In this document: in pieces, positions 34,594 to 37,587 of the stretch
How positions within the stretch are numbered: position 1 is the first letter of the stretch
Layout: every line of letters begins with the position of its first letter
Assembly (NCBI GenBank): GCA_025354645.1
Contig: JANXML010000133.1
Span: forward strand, 1 to 37,587
DNA length: 37,587 bases
Source: Arcicella sp.
GTDB taxonomy: Bacteria; Bacteroidota; Bacteroidia; Cytophagales; Spirosomataceae
Direction: 5' to 3'
Made by a program: the position numbers and the translations under genes
The notes under the pieces: generated by a model
The model's input: only the letters and a program-made list of their open reading frames with translations
Databases searched by the model: none
What the model was told of the DNA's origin: nothing

Positions 34594-34610
34594 CGAATAT
34601 TTTGATGATA

Positions 34611-35483
34611 TTATTTACTCAAAGTCTTCTTAATATTTTCCACAAATTCAATTGATACTTTTGCGAGTTTTGCAATAGTAGTATCATCGAAATTAAATTC
34701 GTTATCCTGTAAGAGATTGGTAACAAATTCAATATCTTTTTCAATTGCTTTTTGTATCATCCCTTTCTCTATTCCTTTCTCAATACCTTTCTCAATACCT
34801 TTCTCTTCGCCTTTTTCAATCCCTTGAAGATAGCGAATGTCTGTTTCTAATTCGTATTCCCAGCCCATTTGTGTGATTGTTTGAATTGTTTGTTTTTGCA
34901 ATTTACGGAGTTTTGATAATATTTCCAATTGCTTTTCATACTTTGTTAAACGTAATTTTTTGTCAGTGAGTTGTTGTAAACGAGTAATTATTTTCTTGAT
35001 AATTATCTCAGGTTCTACTCCATCAAAATCACTCAAAATTGCCAATACAACCTCTTCTGGGACGTTTGAGACAATGAAAGTCTCATAACTAAAATGTTTA
35101 ATATTCCTCAAATGAAAGGTATAAGTCAATTCCTCTTGTCCAAGAAATGTCTGCATTTTAGATACTCCACTACCAATGTAAAATACAAACTGCTTGACGG
35201 GCAACTTAAATTTGTGATAAATAATCGCTCGATACAAAAACATACGAGAAATCATATCATTATCATCTTTTACCTGACATTCCACGTGCAAAATATAATC
35301 GTCTTCGGGATTGGTATGAATAATTCTCTGCAAATAATCTGCCTCTTTTTCAAGGGTATATTGCAGTTTATCCTTTATGTCTTCCGATTGTTTTATTTCC
35401 TTTATCCCAAATAATTTTCGGGCAATAAAAGGAATCATCGGTTCGATATTTTCTTTAAAAATTCTGTCGTAGTGATTAGCCAT
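34611..35483 (-). CDS. Rpn/YhgA-like PD-(D/E)XK nuclease
   Basis: Member of the Rpn (recombination-promoting nuclease, formerly transposase_31/YhgA-like) family, 290 residues. The nuclease core is at the N-terminus: KEADYLQRI with Asp49, then DDYILHVECQ with Glu68-x-Gln70, the ExQ form usual in this group. FYIGSG and the SDFDGVEPEIIIKKIITRL helix follow. Residues near 220-240 are a four-residue tandem repeat, GIEK/GEEK, five times, a common tail type of these proteins, then a helical end. The gene starts four bases after the helicase stop, so they share a transcript ended by the hairpin at 34568-34593. Confidence 0.85.
   Translation of the reverse strand: MANHYDRIFKENIEPMIPFIARKLFGIKEIKQSEDIKDKLQYTLEKEADYLQRIIHTNPEDDYILHVECQVKDDNDMISRMFLYRAIIYHKFKLPVKQFVFYIGSGVSKMQTFLGQEELTYTFHLRNIKHFSYETFIVSNVPEEVVLAILSDFDGVEPEIIIKKIITRLQQLTDKKLRLTKYEKQLEILSKLRKLQKQTIQTITQMGWEYELETDIRYLQGIEKGEEKGIEKGIEKGIEKGMIQKAIEKDIEFVTNLLQDNEFNFDDTTIAKLAKVSIEFVENIKKTLSK
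34762..34821. repeat. Five tandem 12-bp units inside the Rpn gene
   Basis: CCTTTCTCAATA occurs twice exactly (34774, 34786) and in three variants (34762, 34798, 34810). Each codes for four residues (GIEK or GEEK), so changes in copy number keep the reading frame and would only alter linker length. Confidence 0.85.
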
Positions 35484-35487
35484 AATT

Positions 35488-37587
35488 TTATAAAATTCTC
35501 AACTTCGCAAAACTCAACAACAACGTTTTCTCCCCAATACTCCCCTCAAACTGAATCGTTGCCTTGCGATCTGTACCGTTGACGTCAATCTTTTTCACTT
35601 TCCCTAAACCAAATTTCAAATGCTCCACTCGGTCGCCTTCCGCTAAATTTTTGGTATCACTCGGGAAAAAATCGTCCGAAGGTTTGTAGGTATTCCCCAC
35701 CACTTGCGGTCTTGGGATATTTTGTCTTTGGATTAAAATATTGGCTGGTGTTGCTTTATCACTCGTGCCAAAATCGGGCATTTTTTGCTCCTTAGCCGAC
35801 ATTCTTACAAAACCTTGTGGTAAACGATGCGTTTCTTCCACTGCACGACGAATGTTCTTAGCAAATTGCAAATATTTAACATCAATTTCATCTAAAAAAC
35901 GACTTGGTTCGCAAGGTTTCAAGCGTCCCCACTGGTATCTTGTCTCGGCATACGACATGATTAATTTCTTCTCTGCCCGAGTAACAGCTACGTAGAAAAG
36001 ACGACGTTCTTCTTCCAAATCTGCCCGACTTTGGAGCATCATTTGGCTTGGGAAAAGGTCTTCTTCCATCCCCACCACATACACATGATTGAATTCTAAA
36101 CCCTTAGCCCCGTGAATGGTCATCATCGTTACTCGATCATTGTCACCGTCGGGATCGTCTTGGTCGGCGGTTGTCATCAAAGATACCGTTTGCAGGAACG
36201 TATTGAGGTTTTTGTCCTCCACGCCTTCATCTGGATTGTCCACAAATTCCTTGATGGAGTTCAGTAATCCCTGTACGTTTTCGTATCTTGAAAGCCCCTC
36301 AACGGTCTTATCTTCGTGCAATTCTTTTAATAAACCTGATGCTTTTGCAATGTGTGAAGCCACTTCATACGCATCTTTTTTGCCCGATTCCGCCATAATT
36401 TTGAACGACTTAATCAAGTCGGCAAAACCATCAATGGTTTCCGATAATCTTCCCGTTTGGTATTGTTTAATATTGGAAACTACATCCCAAACCGAAATCT
36501 GTTGTTCATTGGCAGTAATCGAAATTTTGGCAATGGTCGTATCACCAATACCTCGCTTTGGCAGGTTAATAATTCGCTTGAACGCCTCTTCGTCGTTTTG
36601 ATTAATGGTATATCTAAAATACGCCAACAAATCTTTAATTTCACGACGTTGATAGAAGGAAGTTCCACCAATAATTCGATATTTGATATTGAGTTTTCGT
36701 AAAGATTCTTCAAAAGTTCGAGATTGAGAATTAGTACGGTAAAGTATTGCAAAATCGGTATTCCGAAGTCCCAAATTCATTTTTGATTCAAAAATATGCG
36801 TCGAAACCAATCGCCCTTCTTCATTATCCGAACTGGCTTTGACCAACTCAATCAATGAACCCTCTTCGTTTTCGGTGAAGACTTTTTTCTGTAATTGATT
36901 CTTGTTTTTGGCAATAATTGAGTTGGCAGCTTCCACGATATTTTGCGTAGAACGATAATTTTGTTCCAATTTAATGGTCGTCATATCGGGATAATCCTTA
37001 CCCAAATTCAAGATATTATCAATGCTCGCTCCACGGAAAGCATAGATGGATTGTGCATCATCACCCACCACACAAAGATTCTGTGAAATATCCGATAACT
37101 TCTTGACAATCAGGTACTGAGAAACGTTTGTATCCTGAAACTCATCCACCATGACGTACTTAAATTTGCGTTGATATTTATCCAAAACCGCAGGATGATC
37201 TCTGAAAAGAATGTTGGTATTATACAACAAATCATCAAAATCCATGGCGTTGGCTTGAAAACAACGAAGGGCATAAATCTTGTAGAGCTTACCCATTTCA
37301 GGCAATTTTGCCGCTGTATCATCCGCTGAAATGATGGGGTTACTGGCGTATTCATCGGGACCAATCAAACGGTTTTTTGCTCCCGAAATTCTTTGAAAAA
37401 CGGTGTTTGCTTTATAGATTTTATCGTCTAAACCACGTTCTTTCACAATACTTCGGATAAGTGATTTTGAGTCGTCGGTATCATAAATAGAAAAGTCGGA
37501 AGTATAGCCCAAGTGCCTTCCATCAAACCGAAGAATTTTGGCAAAAACCGAGTGAAAAGTGCCCATCCAGAGGTTTTTGGCATCATT
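35488..37587 (-). CDS. pcrA: UvrD/PcrA-type superfamily 1 DNA helicase, 5' end missing
   Basis: ATP-dependent 3'-5' helicase for repair and removal of proteins from DNA. About 699 residues are in the window. The frame runs open to the window edge with NDAKNLW before MGTFHSVFAKILRF (motif Ic region), so the true start and Walker A lie outside. Seen in order: VMVDEFQDTN (motif II), VVGDDAQSIYAFRGA (III), EQNYRSTQNIV (IV region), GTSFYQRREIKD, MMTIHGAKGLEFNHVYVVGM (V) and LFYVAVTRAEKKL (VI). At the C-terminus GDRVEHLKFGLGKVKKI is the Tudor-like domain of PcrA. An accessory nuclease gene of the Rpn family follows at four bases. Confidence 0.95.
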   Translation of the reverse strand, partial: NDAKNLWMGTFHSVFAKILRFDGRHLGYTSDFSIYDTDDSKSLIRSIVKERGLDDKIYKANTVFQRISGAKNRLIGPDEYASNPIISADDTAAKLPEMGKLYKIYALRCFQANAMDFDDLLYNTNILFRDHPAVLDKYQRKFKYVMVDEFQDTNVSQYLIVKKLSDISQNLCVVGDDAQSIYAFRGASIDNILNLGKDYPDMTTIKLEQNYRSTQNIVEAANSIIAKNKNQLQKKVFTENEEGSLIELVKASSDNEEGRLVSTHIFESKMNLGLRNTDFAILYRTNSQSRTFEESLRKLNIKYRIIGGTSFYQRREIKDLLAYFRYTINQNDEEAFKRIINLPKRGIGDTTIAKISITANEQQISVWDVVSNIKQYQTGRLSETIDGFADLIKSFKIMAESGKKDAYEVASHIAKASGLLKELHEDKTVEGLSRYENVQGLLNSIKEFVDNPDEGVEDKNLNTFLQTVSLMTTADQDDPDGDNDRVTMMTIHGAKGLEFNHVYVVGMEEDLFPSQMMLQSRADLEEERRLFYVAVTRAEKKLIMSYAETRYQWGRLKPCEPSRFLDEIDVKYLQFAKNIRRAVEETHRLPQGFVRMSAKEQKMPDFGTSDKATPANILIQRQNIPRPQVVGNTYKPSDDFFPSDTKNLAEGDRVEHLKFGLGKVKKIDVNGTDRKATIQFEGSIGEKTLLLSFAKLRIL

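Noticed and set aside
36116-36601. 161-codon open frame opposite the helicase gene
   Set aside because: Shadow of a conserved helicase; low complexity Ser-rich translation and no promoter.

Overview
The window looks like chromosomal DNA of a Bacteroidota bacterium, most likely order Cytophagales; I cannot name the genus. The DNA is AT-rich. There are several lipoproteins with Bacteroidota-type lipoboxes, including three FKBP isomerases in a row. Several intergenic regions carry the Bacteroidota promoter form TTTG/TTG-N(about 20)-TAnnTTTG, and Shine-Dalgarno sequences are weak or absent. No rRNA, tRNA, CRISPR array or complete insertion sequence was seen.

Layout. (1) 1-8025, mostly housekeeping: ftsQ and ftsA (a divisome pair cut off from murC and ftsZ), ndk on the opposite strand, an NrnA-type DHH phosphoesterase, three FKBP lipoproteins and an RdgB/HAM1 nucleotide pyrophosphatase. 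(2) 8143-13671: a very large alpha-2-macroglobulin lipoprotein with a CxEQ thioester motif, closed by a strong terminator. (3) 13771-15441: a decayed and an intact copy of an AAA+/DUF4143 ATPase, each preceded by the same pair of palindromes with the same 32-bp spacing. (4) 15554-18265: a WYL regulator, an AHSA1/SRPBCC protein, a RhaT-type sugar/proton symporter and a small dehydrogenase pseudogene. (5) 18327-24927, all on the minus strand: an RmlD-like reductase, a secreted cyclophilin, a penicillin-acylase-type Ntn hydrolase and gyrB. (6) 24997-34561, an accessory glycan island: a YoeB toxin with an unusual antitoxin, five glycosyltransferase-like genes on the plus strand, one GT2 gene on the minus strand, a polysaccharide deacetylase, an MsbA-like ABC exporter and a small PD-(D/E)XK-like protein. 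(7) 34611-37587: an Rpn-family nuclease in an operon with a PcrA/UvrD helicase cut by the window edge.

How the genes fit together. Region 6 reads as synthesis, modification and export of a surface polysaccharide or lipid-linked glycan, inserted between the core genes gyrB and pcrA and flanked by a toxin-antitoxin module and an Rpn nuclease. The envelope proteins outside it (FKBP trio, cyclophilin, macroglobulin, acylase) form a periplasmic folding and defence set, though nothing shows they are one pathway.

The most striking feature not explained by genes is a set of about ten intergenic inverted repeats. Several have arms built from degenerate 7-nt (or 9-nt) units kept in phase, clearest at 4401-4526, and they differ in sequence while sharing this architecture. 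They often reach into the stop codon of the neighbouring gene. The second notable signal is the twin-palindrome element upstream of the two DUF4143 ATPase copies. I found no clearly new multi-gene system.
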